Assembly: GCA_021776785.1 (NCBI GenBank)
Contig: JAJFFF010000043.1
Coordinates: 68,196 to 132,195, forward strand
Source: Planctomycetota bacterium
GTDB lineage: Bacteria > Planctomycetota > PLA2
Direction: 5' to 3'
DNA: 64,000 bases
Position numbers and translations under genes: made by a program. This document shows positions 52,994-62,074 of the stretch, one piece after another. The notes under the pieces were generated by a model. The model saw nothing but the letters and a program-made list of their open reading frames with translations. It had not been told where the DNA came from and did not search any database. Every line of letters begins with the position of its first letter. The first letter of the stretch is position 1.

Positions 52994-54016
52994 GTGCGCG
53001 CTTGGCCTCTGCTTCTCGTTCTCGTAGTCACGTGCTCGACGCGTCGCAAGGACGTGTTCCCGGCGGAGGCGCCGGATGCGCCGCAGGATGCATCGCGAGA
53101 TGCGTCGCGGGATGCGTCGCGGGGGAGCGCGGTTCGCGCGGGCGCCGAACTCAAACGCACCGGCGACGAGATCATCGTGTGCGGGCGGCTGTTTCACACC
53201 GGCGCGCGCGTGGTGACGTGGATGGATGCATCCGGATTCGACGCGTATCGTCCGCATCGTTGGCGCGACCCGTCGCAGACCGCGGCGCGTGATCGAGAAG
53301 GGGCGAATCGATACGGCACGCGGCGGCGCGGACTGCCGGTCGAGATCGCGGAGCCGGTGCACCGGCGCGGCTGGAAGCTTAAGGAACTCCAGAAGGTGGT
53401 GAGCCAGGTCGTGGTGCACTACGACGCGGCCGGAACCGCGGCGCAGTGTTTTAAGGTGCTTCACGATGTGCGCGGACTATCGGCGCACTTCCTGCTCGAT
53501 GTGGACGGAACGATTTACCAGACGCTCGATCTCAAGGAGCGTGCGTGGCATGCTGGGACGGCCAACGATCGCAGCGTCGGGATCGAGATCGCGCAGATCG
53601 GCGCGTACCGTGATTTGGAGACGCTCGGTCGTTGGTACGCGATTCGGCAGGGGCGCGCGGCGTTGACGCTACCCAAGTGGGTGTCGCGCGGCGCGTTGCC
53701 CGACCACCTGTATCGGCCCGCGCGTCAACAGCCCGTGCGCGGGCGCGTGCACGGCGTGGAGTATGTGCAATACGACTACACCGACGCGCAGTACGAGGCG
53801 TTGGCGCGATTGCTCGCGACGTTGGCGCGCGTCTTCCCCAACGCGCCGCTGGACGCTCCGCGCACGGCCGACGGGGCGGTGGCGACTCGCGTGATCGACG
53901 ACCCGCTCGGCTTCGCGGGCGTCTTGGGCCATTACCATCTGACCACGGGCAAGGTGGATCCGGGTCCGGCGCTCGATTGGCCACGCCTGCTCCAGCGCGC
54001 CAAGGCCATTCGCTAG
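52994..54016 (+). CDS. N-acetylmuramoyl-L-alanine amidase (Amidase_2/PGRP-type), lipoprotein
   Basis: VVVHYDAAGTAAQCFKVLHDVRGLSAHFLLDVDGTIYQTLDLKERAWHAGTANDRSVGIEIA; lipobox VTCS. Confidence 0.9.
   Translation: MRAWPLLLVLVVTCSTRRKDVFPAEAPDAPQDASRDASRDASRGSAVRAGAELKRTGDEIIVCGRLFHTGARVVTWMDASGFDAYRPHRWRDPSQTAARDREGANRYGTRRRGLPVEIAEPVHRRGWKLKELQKVVSQVVVHYDAAGTAAQCFKVLHDVRGLSAHFLLDVDGTIYQTLDLKERAWHAGTANDRSVGIEIAQIGAYRDLETLGRWYAIRQGRAALTLPKWVSRGALPDHLYRPARQQPVRGRVHGVEYVQYDYTDAQYEALARLLATLARVFPNAPLDAPRTADGAVATRVIDDPLGFAGVLGHYHLTTGKVDPGPALDWPRLLQRAKAIR
53075..53122 (+). repeat. In-frame 12-bp tandem repeat (4 units) in the amidase N-terminal linker
   Basis: GATGCGCCGCAG GATGCATCGCGA GATGCGTCGCGG GATGCGTCGCGG, encoding DAPQ DASR DASR DASR. 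Confidence 0.9.
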
Positions 54017-54205
54017 CCGCGACCGGCGCGACTCGGTTCGCCGTCGGTTGCGGCAGGCGTGCGATGGCTTGGTCCCGGACGGGGCCGCGCGTTTTGCCAA
54101 TCGGCGCCGGTCACGGTGCGGAAAAAAAGTTGCTCAGGTCCTAGGGTGAAGTGCCGATTATGGATGCGTCTCCCCGCTAACGGGGCGACTTTTTGGGCAA
54201 GCGCG

Positions 54206-54694
54206 ATGAGGCACTATCTGCTGGGCTGGGGCCAGCCATGCGTGGATCGCAAAGTGGCGAGTGGGAATCTCGCCATAGACCACCTGGCGACAAACCAGTT
54301 CTTCCGAGCCGGCATTCAAGCCGGAGACACCATCTGGGTGGTGTGCTGCTCTGCGACTTCTCAGCTTGACCTCGTCGGGCGGATGGTCGTCGGCTCGGTG
54401 ATGGGCCCCGAGGGCGCGGCGCGTCGGTTGGACGCGTCTTGTGTCGCGACCCATGAGATCTTCGCGCTGCCTGAACCGGGATTCATCGACAGCGTTGAGC
54501 CGATCGATATCACGAGCCTTGCGTGGGAGCTGCTTTTTGACGGCAAGTGCAAAAAGCTTCCGAAAAAGTTCACGAGCCGGCACCTGACTACGGTGCGCCG
54601 GCTTACACATCCCGGCGGCGATCTCTTGTGGGAAGTGTGGGACATGTCCCGCCGCCAAAAGAAGACGCCCCATACCGCCCGCCGCATGGCGTAG
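54206..54694 (+). CDS. hypothetical protein (possibly PUA/EVE-like)
   Basis: MRHYLLGWGQPCVDRKVASG...AGDTIWVVCCSATSQLDLVGRMVVGSV; fold assignment tentative. Confidence 0.5.
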   Translation: MRHYLLGWGQPCVDRKVASGNLAIDHLATNQFFRAGIQAGDTIWVVCCSATSQLDLVGRMVVGSVMGPEGAARRLDASCVATHEIFALPEPGFIDSVEPIDITSLAWELLFDGKCKKLPKKFTSRHLTTVRRLTHPGGDLLWEVWDMSRRQKKTPHTARRMA

Positions 54695-54746
54695 GCAGAC
54701 GACGCCAGCACCAAGCGCCAGCAAGCGCCAAGGCCGCTTTCGGCCC

Positions 54747-54782
54747 GTCAGCGGGGACGTCAGCGGGGACGTCAGCGGAGAC
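54747..54782. repeat. 12-bp tandem repeat (3 units) upstream of tRNA-Tyr
   Basis: GTCAGCGGGGAC GTCAGCGGGGAC GTCAGCGGAGAC; a fourth near-identical copy GTCAGCAGGGAC at 55108-55119. Confidence 0.85.
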
Positions 54783-54886
54783 GATCCGGGATTGACCCGC
54801 GCGCTTTTCCGAGTATCCTCCACGGCTCGCTGAGCCAAGGCAAAGCGAAACAAAAAGACGGCGCGCACAAGCGCGCATCCACAAGG

Positions 54887-54974
54887 TGCCAGGGTGGCGG
54901 AGTGGTCAAACGCACCAGACTGTAAATCTGGCGGAGTAATCCTACGGGAGTTCGAGTCTCTCTCCTGGCAACCA
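54887..54974 (+). tRNA. tRNA-Tyr (anticodon GTA), CCA encoded
   Basis: Acceptor TGCCAGG/CCTGGCA, anticodon arm CCAGA-CTGTAAA-TCTGG, long class II variable arm, T-arm GGGAGTTCGAGTCTCTC, then A-CCA. Confidence 0.93.
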
Positions 54975-54978
54975 AGCA

Positions 54979-55015
54979 AAACCCGCGCGAGAGGCGACTT
55001 TCGCGCGGGTTTCTT
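54979..55015 (+). terminator. Rho-independent terminator of tRNA-Tyr
   Basis: AAACCCGCGCGA/TCGCGCGGGTTT 12-bp stem followed by TTTCTTTG. Confidence 0.75.
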
Positions 55016-55286
55016 TGTGTCGCGAGCGCCGCGTGTCCCGCGCGCACTTCTGGGTTCATTGCAAAGACATGCAAGGAAGTGCAACAAGAGGACGCCTGTA
55101 GAGGGACGTCAGCAGGGACACAGAATTGGGACGCGCGCACGGTGTTGCGCGTTCCGCGTGCGCGTCCACGGGCGCGACAACGTTGGCCGGTCTCCGCGTG
55201 CGTCGGCACATGGGGATGAGCGCGATTGACGGGCACGTCCGGCCACACGGCGGGCGTGTGCGCCGTGCTCGTTGGGCGTGGGGTTG

Positions 55287-56468
55287 TTACCCGTGCTGAC
55301 GGTGGGCGCGCGTGGCGCACGCCTCGGACACGCCGCTGGGTCCCAGCAACTCAACGGCGCCGCGCAGGTCGTGCAATTCGAGCCGTGTGTACACGTTCGC
55401 GGTCAAGACCGGCGTCGAGTGACGCATGAGCCGCTGTGCCTCTTGGAGGCGTACACCGGCGCGGGCCAACGCGGTTCCAAATGTGACGCGCAGCGCATGG
55501 AAGTCGAGGTACTGACCGTCGCTGTCTTGATACCGCAAGAAGTCGCGGTTGTTCTTGCGCCGCGTGCGCTCCTCGCCATCCGCCTCCTCAACCCAAGCGT
55601 CGTGGGCGGTCGCGAGGTCGCTCCGGAGCGTGTCCACGCCGGGCACGGCGGCGAAGACGGGCGCAGTGCGTTCTACGTCCCCGCGCGTTGCCAGCACGGT
55701 CGACAGGGCAGCCGCGGCGTCAAGCGCGAGCGGTAAGACTGCCTCGCGACGATTCTTGGCGACACTCGCCCGCACCCGGAAGGTCGGAGCCTCGTTGTCG
55801 AGGACGAGATCGTTCCAAGTCATCTTGGCGAGTTCGCCGCGGCGAAGACCCGTGCGGAGTGCCACAAGGTAGACGAGTGCGCGCGCCGCTGGCGCGGCCG
55901 CGAGAAGTCTCGACTCTTCGTCAGGCGACAGCGCGCGTCGTTGGCGCGCAGGCTCGGCCGTGCTCGACGTGGCAATGCGATCCGCGGGGTTGTGCCCCCA
56001 ACGCCCTTCGCGGATCAGCCACGTAAAAAACGTCCGTACCGCGCTCCGATAGAGGTTCCTCGTTCGGGGGCTTGCCTCACCGTCCTTGAGGCGGTTCAAC
56101 GCACGCCGGAGATATTGAGGCGTGCAGGCACCGAGGTCCTTGAGGTCACCGAGGATCGTCGTGAGTTGCGCCGCGGTTTCGCGTACGTAGCGTACGCACC
56201 GTCCCCGGCGCTCAAGGTCGTGGCGGTACTCCTCGATGAGGCCCGCGATCCGAGTCACACGTGTACGCCGATGCGTTTCGACACCGGCTGCGCGGAGCTC
56301 CTCGTCACGTACAAGCTCGCGCGCTTTCAACTCGGCGGCCCGCTTGTCGCGCAAACCTGTCGTCTGGTCGAAAAGGACACCGTTCACCGAGAATTGGATC
56401 CGCCAAGTCTTGGCGCAGAAGGGGAGGCCGGTCTTCCGATCCTTGTACATTTTTCGGTAGATCCTCAC
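55287..56468 (-). CDS. tyrosine recombinase/phage integrase
   Basis: TGLRRGELAKMTWNDL, FHALRVTFGTALARAG, RLMRHSTPVLTANVYTRL catalytic R/HxxR/H/Y boxes. Confidence 0.95.
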   Translation of the reverse strand: MRIYRKMYKDRKTGLPFCAKTWRIQFSVNGVLFDQTTGLRDKRAAELKARELVRDEELRAAGVETHRRTRVTRIAGLIEEYRHDLERRGRCVRYVRETAAQLTTILGDLKDLGACTPQYLRRALNRLKDGEASPRTRNLYRSAVRTFFTWLIREGRWGHNPADRIATSSTAEPARQRRALSPDEESRLLAAAPAARALVYLVALRTGLRRGELAKMTWNDLVLDNEAPTFRVRASVAKNRREAVLPLALDAAAALSTVLATRGDVERTAPVFAAVPGVDTLRSDLATAHDAWVEEADGEERTRRKNNRDFLRYQDSDGQYLDFHALRVTFGTALARAGVRLQEAQRLMRHSTPVLTANVYTRLELHDLRGAVELLGPSGVSEACATRAHRQHG

Positions 56469-56682
56469 CGGCTGGCCTCCCGTCGGTGCGTAGGGCCGTA
56501 GTTTCTTGCGATGGACATGTCCACACTGACGCTCGAAGCGCCGGGGCAGTCCAGTCCTTTTCGTTTGCGTCCGGGCCGGGTTGCCCTTGACGTTTGGGGA
56601 GAGCGATGCCTGCGCACCGCACGCTCATCGCCGTTGGCGACGTTGGATGCGAGGCGGCGGGTTCTTCCGTGGCTTTCCAAAC

Positions 56683-56865
56683 TCACGGCGTCCCCCGGCG
56701 CTCTTCGATGAACTTCTGAAGATCGTCAGGGTGGATGCGAACGGCCCGCGCGCCGACGCGGATTACAGGCAGGGCGCGTTGGGCGATGAGCGTTCGGACG
56801 CTACGCTCGGAGAGCGCCAACACTCCGGCGACCCGTGCCACGGTGAGGAGGTCGGGGGCTACCAC
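56683..56865 (-). CDS. AlpA/excisionase-family helix-turn-helix protein
   Basis: LLTVARVAGVLALSERSVRTLIAQRALPVIRVGARAVRIHPDDLQKFIEE. Confidence 0.85.
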   Translation of the reverse strand: MVAPDLLTVARVAGVLALSERSVRTLIAQRALPVIRVGARAVRIHPDDLQKFIEERRGTP

Positions 56866-57113
56866 CGAAGGGCCTCGTCATTCGACTGGGGCGCATAGTC
56901 CAGAAGCAGTTGGTCATCCACCGGCTGCTCGTCGATTGGAGTCCGCAGCCATGCGCAAATCGCATCGCGGTTCTCCTCGATATGCCGCCGGACCTCGTCC
57001 GAGAGCAGTGACTTGTCGCCATTGAATTCGATCCGGTTTCCGTCGAGTGCGCGGAGATGTGCGCCGCGACCGGGAGCCTTTGCGAGGTTGGCGATGAATT
57101 CGGCGACTCTCAC
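56859..57113 (-). CDS. TubC N-terminal docking-domain-like small protein
   Basis: GTG start at 57113 overlaps primase stop (GTGA) with AGGAGGT SD; IEFNGDKSLLSDEVRRHIEENRDAICAWLR resembles TubC-like domain. Confidence 0.55.
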   Translation of the reverse strand: MRVAEFIANLAKAPGRGAHLRALDGNRIEFNGDKSLLSDEVRRHIEENRDAICAWLRTPIDEQPVDDQLLLDYAPQSNDEALRW

Positions 57114-59710
57114 AGCACCTCCTGGTGAGGAGTGTCGTCGTCGGTCGACTTCGATTTGCTGTCCAAAGAATCCAAAGAACGACCGGGAGCCGAGTTCTTT
57201 GGATTTTGTGTACACACTTTCGGGTTGAGTGCCCACTTTGATCGTTCGCTGGGGTGGCGCCCGCTGCTCCCTTTTCGCTCGACGGTGATGGAGCGGATGT
57301 AGCCGCGTTGTCTCAGTTCATCTAGCCCCTCGTCCATGTGCTTTGTCTCGTCTCCAAAGGAGCGGCGTCTGGACTCATACAGGTCGGCCCGAAGGAACGT
57401 GGCCGGATAGTCGTGCCTTGAGAGCCAATCGAGAATGACACGGGCGTGCTTCACTGCACTCGAACCGGAAAACAGGCCCATCGCGTGGAGGTAGTGCGGC
57501 GCAGCGTAGCGCGAAATGTCGATCGCCGCCGCCATCACTTCTGGTCCAATGGGCTGCTTCCACGGCTCGCTTTGGCCGACGAGGCGCGTGAAGTGCAAGA
57601 GCGCCGCGGTACGGACGGCGCGGCCCACCGCCTTGTTGGCCCAGTCCACGATTTCGACGAGGTCGCCACCTTCGCGAAGAGCCTTCTCGACTTCATCCTG
57701 GTAGGCCGCCCGCAACTCTAGAGATTCAGAGGAGAGCGAAACTCGGTGCCGAATGTACTCCTTCTGATCGTTTCGCGGACAGGGCAGTTCAGCGAGCGAG
57801 TAGATCAAGTCGTGATACTGCTGGCGCAGTTTCTGCGGAACCGGATCAAGGCCGGAGTGGCGCCACCCCACGAGGGACCGTGGAGCAATCACGTAGCAGC
57901 GTGCGAGCAATCCCCGGCCGCGCATTACTTTGCTCGAACGGAGTGTTTCCAGAAAGACCGGTTGCACACAAGCCGCAAGCGTTAGGCATGGTCTCTTGAT
58001 AGAGTCGGGTCCGCGGGAACCGCGATTGACCCGAATCTCTTCGCCCCCGTACGCCTTGAGCAAATTCTCGATCTTGGCATCCCCACCTTGGTTCGAGTAA
58101 CGAACGGCGTTGGAGATAATCGTCCCTTCATCGGAGAACGCCGCCATCGATCCGCCGCGCTCGTCGAGTAGTGTCGCAACGTTTTCCGCCGTCACGTTGT
58201 CGCAAAGGACTGTCGGGTCAACGGGCACTTTCGCCCATAGTGCCGCAAGCTCGTATTCGAGCTCCTCGAGTTCACGCATCGCTTTGGCGGCTTTTTCGAC
58301 GTTGTCGCCAGCCGCCCTGGTCTGAGTCTTCTTGATTCGCTCAAGACAGACCTCCACGTTGCGCAGCGCAATACGGCGCGGAACCGAGAGCTCTTTGATC
58401 TGTTGCTGCTCCCAGAGGCGTAGTGGGTGCGATGCATGCTCGAAGATCGGTGATTTGCGCTCGCCGGTAGCCGCGACGATCAACACGTAAAGATTGGCTT
58501 GCTCTGTGTAGCTGTCGCAAACAAAGACCTCGACTTTGGATCCGATCGCAGCCGAGATGGCAGCTAAGACCATCATCGCGGGAAGGTCGACCGGCACCTG
58601 CACAGACCTTGTTTCGGCCTCGACGTATTCACGAAGCCCCGCTACCTCAAGCGCGTGGAGCGGAAACTCGGGTCGATCGGCTCTGGCGATCCAGAGCACG
58701 TCCGCCCAGTCTTCCTCGGAATTCGCGTACAAAGAATCCACAAAACCCATCGGAGCGTGCGGGGCCCGGTTGACGAGTCGCTTGAATTGATCCGCGTCAT
58801 GGTCGCTGACGTATGCACGTAGATCAGCGTCCGCGGACCCCGCTAGCCAAGTGGCCGGCCATTCGAGGACGCGCACATCCGTTGAGACGTCCGAGAGTGC
58901 GGACACGGCTCCGGCAGCTCCCTCTCTTCCAGCGCTGTCGCCGTCATACGCGATGACCACCCGTCGATCGCGAAAGACTGAAGCGAATTCTGGGGGGAAC
59001 GTCTCGCCGCAGGCGAAGGAAGTACTCAATAGCTCGGGGGCCACCGTCGTCGCAACCAACAGGTCGGAGTCTCCTGCACACAAGAGGCACGTGGTCTTCG
59101 AGGTCGCGGAAGCAAGTAACGCCCCACCCAAGAGCCCGTTCTTTCCGATCGTCCACTTGTGGGTGTCGTGACTTTCGTGCGGTTCGGACCTGCTCGACCT
59201 GCAGGACAGGCCAACGAGCTGCCCGTTCGGATCGAATGCAGGTAGCACGACTCGATTGGGCCCGTACGTGTCTTTGGGGAAGGCACCGCCAGAGAGTCGC
59301 GTTAGAGCCGCATGGCTTGCGCCGATCTCGTCAAGGAGTTCGGTCAGCCACGAATCGCGACGAAGCGCGTGAGCCTGCGCGTCCCTCAGCAGTCGTGCAA
59401 ACCAAGTCGTCTTGGAATTGCGCGCTGGCTCCGAACTCAACCAACGTCTTAGCCAGTCCGCGGCCTCGGCTAGATCGGCCGGTGGCTGGGTGAGCACGAT
59501 GAGGTTCAGCAGTCCCCCTTTGCGTTTGCAGCCAAAGCAATGGAACAAGCCTCGATCCGGGTCGATGGATAGAGACGGTGTGCTGTCGTCGTGAAACGGA
59601 CACATCAGATTCCGCTTCGCGGAGATTTCACCGGCTCGGACACCGAGACAGTGCGCGATAATGTCCGCGACTCTCCCGGCGCCAACGACTTCTTCAACGA
59701 TGTCGCGCAT
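57110..59710 (-). CDS. phage/plasmid primase-helicase: CHC2 zinc finger, Toprim, DUF3987
   Basis: CPFHDDSTPSLSIDPDRGLFHCFGC; VIAYDGDSAGREG; ATGERKSP P-loop variant; DUF3987-like C-terminal half. Confidence 0.92.
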   Translation of the reverse strand: MRDIVEEVVGAGRVADIIAHCLGVRAGEISAKRNLMCPFHDDSTPSLSIDPDRGLFHCFGCKRKGGLLNLIVLTQPPADLAEAADWLRRWLSSEPARNSKTTWFARLLRDAQAHALRRDSWLTELLDEIGASHAALTRLSGGAFPKDTYGPNRVVLPAFDPNGQLVGLSCRSSRSEPHESHDTHKWTIGKNGLLGGALLASATSKTTCLLCAGDSDLLVATTVAPELLSTSFACGETFPPEFASVFRDRRVVIAYDGDSAGREGAAGAVSALSDVSTDVRVLEWPATWLAGSADADLRAYVSDHDADQFKRLVNRAPHAPMGFVDSLYANSEEDWADVLWIARADRPEFPLHALEVAGLREYVEAETRSVQVPVDLPAMMVLAAISAAIGSKVEVFVCDSYTEQANLYVLIVAATGERKSPIFEHASHPLRLWEQQQIKELSVPRRIALRNVEVCLERIKKTQTRAAGDNVEKAAKAMRELEELEYELAALWAKVPVDPTVLCDNVTAENVATLLDERGGSMAAFSDEGTIISNAVRYSNQGGDAKIENLLKAYGGEEIRVNRGSRGPDSIKRPCLTLAACVQPVFLETLRSSKVMRGRGLLARCYVIAPRSLVGWRHSGLDPVPQKLRQQYHDLIYSLAELPCPRNDQKEYIRHRVSLSSESLELRAAYQDEVEKALREGGDLVEIVDWANKAVGRAVRTAALLHFTRLVGQSEPWKQPIGPEVMAAAIDISRYAAPHYLHAMGLFSGSSAVKHARVILDWLSRHDYPATFLRADLYESRRRSFGDETKHMDEGLDELRQRGYIRSITVERKGSSGRHPSERSKWALNPKVCTQNPKNSAPGRSLDSLDSKSKSTDDDTPHQEVL

Positions 59711-59888
59711 GGCGGCCCTCGTTGTCTGCCGTCAGGGCCTGCTCAAGATCGGAGCGCCGAAAACGCCATTGCCCTCCCGGAGTCCTGAATGCACGGACAT
59801 GCCCGGCACGGGCCCACTGCGAGAGGGTTCGTGGCTCCACGCGAAGGAGTCGCGCCGCCTCGAGCAGAGTGAAGAGTAGATCGCTCAT
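59694..59888 (-). CDS. MerR-like helix-turn-helix DNA-binding protein
   Basis: LLEAARLLRVEPRTLSQWARAGHVRAFRTPGGQWRFRRSDLEQAL. Confidence 0.85.
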   Translation of the reverse strand: MSDLLFTLLEAARLLRVEPRTLSQWARAGHVRAFRTPGGQWRFRRSDLEQALTADNEGRHARHR

Positions 59889-59979
59889 GCCCGCCTCTAC
59901 GGGCGAGCAAGCCCCGATCCCACCAGGACTCCCATACGTTCCGCGTTTGGGCGGGCTCTTTCTTCGTTTGTCTTCGGTT

Positions 59980-60720
59980 CTACTTCGGTGCTGGCAAATC
60001 CCGGTCTGGATCGACGCCCCGTGCCCGGGCGACCCATCGAACGGCATCGATACGTAGCCGACCGTTCTGGCTCTTGGCACACCGGTTGTTTGTGTCTCGA
60101 AGCAGCGCGAGTGGGTCGCCAGCAGGCGCTCGCATGATCGCTTTGCGGAGTGTGTCCCCAGACGCGACGATTTCTGCAGGCCCTGACTTGTAGTTGATGA
60201 TCTCCGCGGCGCGCTTGTGGGATATCAGCTGGCCTGCCCACTTGTCCGGCCGCGGACCGGCGTCTGCGGGCGGAGTACTCGCCGTCGGTAGGTCCATGTC
60301 ATCTCGAAGAGTCCGAAGTTCAGCGACAGCGGTTTTGAGGGCTGCTACGCATGCTCCCGAATCGAGATTTTGAAGTCCTATCGTCAGGTGGATCCGCTGT
60401 GCGCAAAGCTTCCCGCCTCGTTGTCCAATCGGAGACCGGTCGTCGGGCTTCAGAATTGCCCATGTGTCGAGCGGCAATCCGAATCGATCAGTCACAAACG
60501 GAAGAACTTTCACCAAGTTATCGAGCTTCGTGTGGAGGTCTTCTATGGGCTTTGCGATGGCCGGGCTGCTGGGGCTAATAGTGGGGCGAATCGGCCCGAG
60601 CCCGAAACCTCTTCGATCATGGACTCGGCTCATCACATCGAGAGCGACCTGAGCGCTCCTAAGAGTGCTGGCGATCGATATTGCGACGGCTTCTTGATCT
60701 ATGGGCTCCCTGGGTTTCAT
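59980..60720 (-). CDS. hypothetical protein of the mobile element
   Basis: ORF from ATG at 60720, no recognised domain. Confidence 0.5.
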   Translation of the reverse strand: MKPREPIDQEAVAISIASTLRSAQVALDVMSRVHDRRGFGLGPIRPTISPSSPAIAKPIEDLHTKLDNLVKVLPFVTDRFGLPLDTWAILKPDDRSPIGQRGGKLCAQRIHLTIGLQNLDSGACVAALKTAVAELRTLRDDMDLPTASTPPADAGPRPDKWAGQLISHKRAAEIINYKSGPAEIVASGDTLRKAIMRAPAGDPLALLRDTNNRCAKSQNGRLRIDAVRWVARARGVDPDRDLPAPK

Positions 60721-60805
60721 GTCTGTCCCAGGATAACGCAGCGGAGCCCACACAGGTTCTAGGTCTGTGCCGTGCGGCAGTCTATGGAGCGGAAAAGGAG
60801 AAGAT

Positions 60806-61246
60806 ATGGCCGCAAAAAAGAAGAAGACCACAGCTCGCAGACGCGCGCCGAAACAACCGGACTACCCGTTCTTAACTTTGAGCGAGTACGGCGCGCTAAG
60901 TCCGCAGGAGAAGATCAAGTACATCGAGGTTCTGAAGTCAGAGCCGTCGAAGCCGAATCCAAACCTGGCGCATCTGTTCAAAGAGTCGCCGAAGTTGATC
61001 GAGCGAGGAATAGAAATCTACCGCGAGCGGTTCGGCGTTCGTAGCGGGCTAACCCCCGTTTCGATGTGGGCGCACATTGGGCTCCTGGTGGTCGGAACCG
61101 CTGCTATGGTCACTCTGGGAGCGTGGGGTGTGCTCGAAGGAGCCGCAATCGTCGGCGTGCTCGGCCCGCTCTACACGTACGTGCTCGTAAACCTCCGATA
61201 CTTGACTGGCTGGAAGATGGTCGGCGACTCCGGCAGTGAGACATGA
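60806..61246 (+). CDS. small membrane protein with basic N-terminus (cassette gene 1)
   Basis: SD GGAG before ATG 60806; MAAKKKKTTARRRAP N-terminus; two hydrophobic segments near C-terminus. Confidence 0.75.
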   Translation: MAAKKKKTTARRRAPKQPDYPFLTLSEYGALSPQEKIKYIEVLKSEPSKPNPNLAHLFKESPKLIERGIEIYRERFGVRSGLTPVSMWAHIGLLVVGTAAMVTLGAWGVLEGAAIVGVLGPLYTYVLVNLRYLTGWKMVGDSGSET

Positions 61247-62073
61247 ACGACGCCAAACTCGAAAAGGTTCGCGCGTGGCTAGAGAAGTCCGGATACCCCC
61301 TCGAGCTAGAGATTGCCCGCCAAGTGGAGGCTATCGAACTCGCTTGGACGCAGTCTTGGCACTACCTCGACGAAGACACGCAGAAGTATCGCGAGACTGA
61401 CGTCATCGCCTGGAAAGAAATTCTCCTCCGGACGGATCGGGATCCGGTTCTGGTCCGCCTTTCACTCTGCATCGAGTGCAAGAGAAGCGACGCCTCGTGG
61501 GTGGCGTTTACGTCGAAGCGAACAAGCCCCGGAGATTTGTTTGAAGTGTTCGCGACCCCGGCGTCGGAGTATGGCACCAAAGTCCTCAAGCGTATCGCGC
61601 CGTTTCTACTTGAGTCGCCCGCGTTTCAACGAGACGACCCGGTAGCGTATTCCGTGACGACAGCACACTTGGGCAAAAAGGGCCAGCCACGAAACGAACG
61701 CGACTCGGCATACGGAGCCATCCGTGGAGTCTCCGATGGATCAATCGCGCGCGCGCGAGCCGCTGACGGGGCCGGGATGACTGTCGCCGAAATCGTAGTC
61801 CCACTCATTGTGTTTGACGGAGACCTGCTCGCGGCAACACTCCAAGACTCGGGAGAGATTTCACTCGATCCCGTTGACGAGATCCTGGTGGTCCAAAGAA
61901 GGCCCACCGAACAGCGTCCATTCACGATCGTTCGGATCGTTACCGCCGCGAGAGTCACGAACTACCTAGAGCGGTTCCTCAAATCAACGACAGTGTTAGA
62001 CATCCATAAGGATGCTATTCGGTTGGCAATCGAGAACCACCGAAAGAACAGCGGCCCTGTGGTCGTTCTTTGA
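61243..62073 (+). CDS. PD-(D/E)xK restriction-endonuclease-like protein (cassette gene 2)
   Basis: ATGA overlap with gene 1; LEKSGYPLELEIARQV...YRETDVIAWKEI...LSLCIECKRSDASWVAF fits E...D...ExK nuclease core. Confidence 0.7.
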   Translation: MNDAKLEKVRAWLEKSGYPLELEIARQVEAIELAWTQSWHYLDEDTQKYRETDVIAWKEILLRTDRDPVLVRLSLCIECKRSDASWVAFTSKRTSPGDLFEVFATPASEYGTKVLKRIAPFLLESPAFQRDDPVAYSVTTAHLGKKGQPRNERDSAYGAIRGVSDGSIARARAADGAGMTVAEIVVPLIVFDGDLLAATLQDSGEISLDPVDEILVVQRRPTEQRPFTIVRIVTAARVTNYLERFLKSTTVLDIHKDAIRLAIENHRKNSGPVVVL

Positions 62074-62074
62074 C

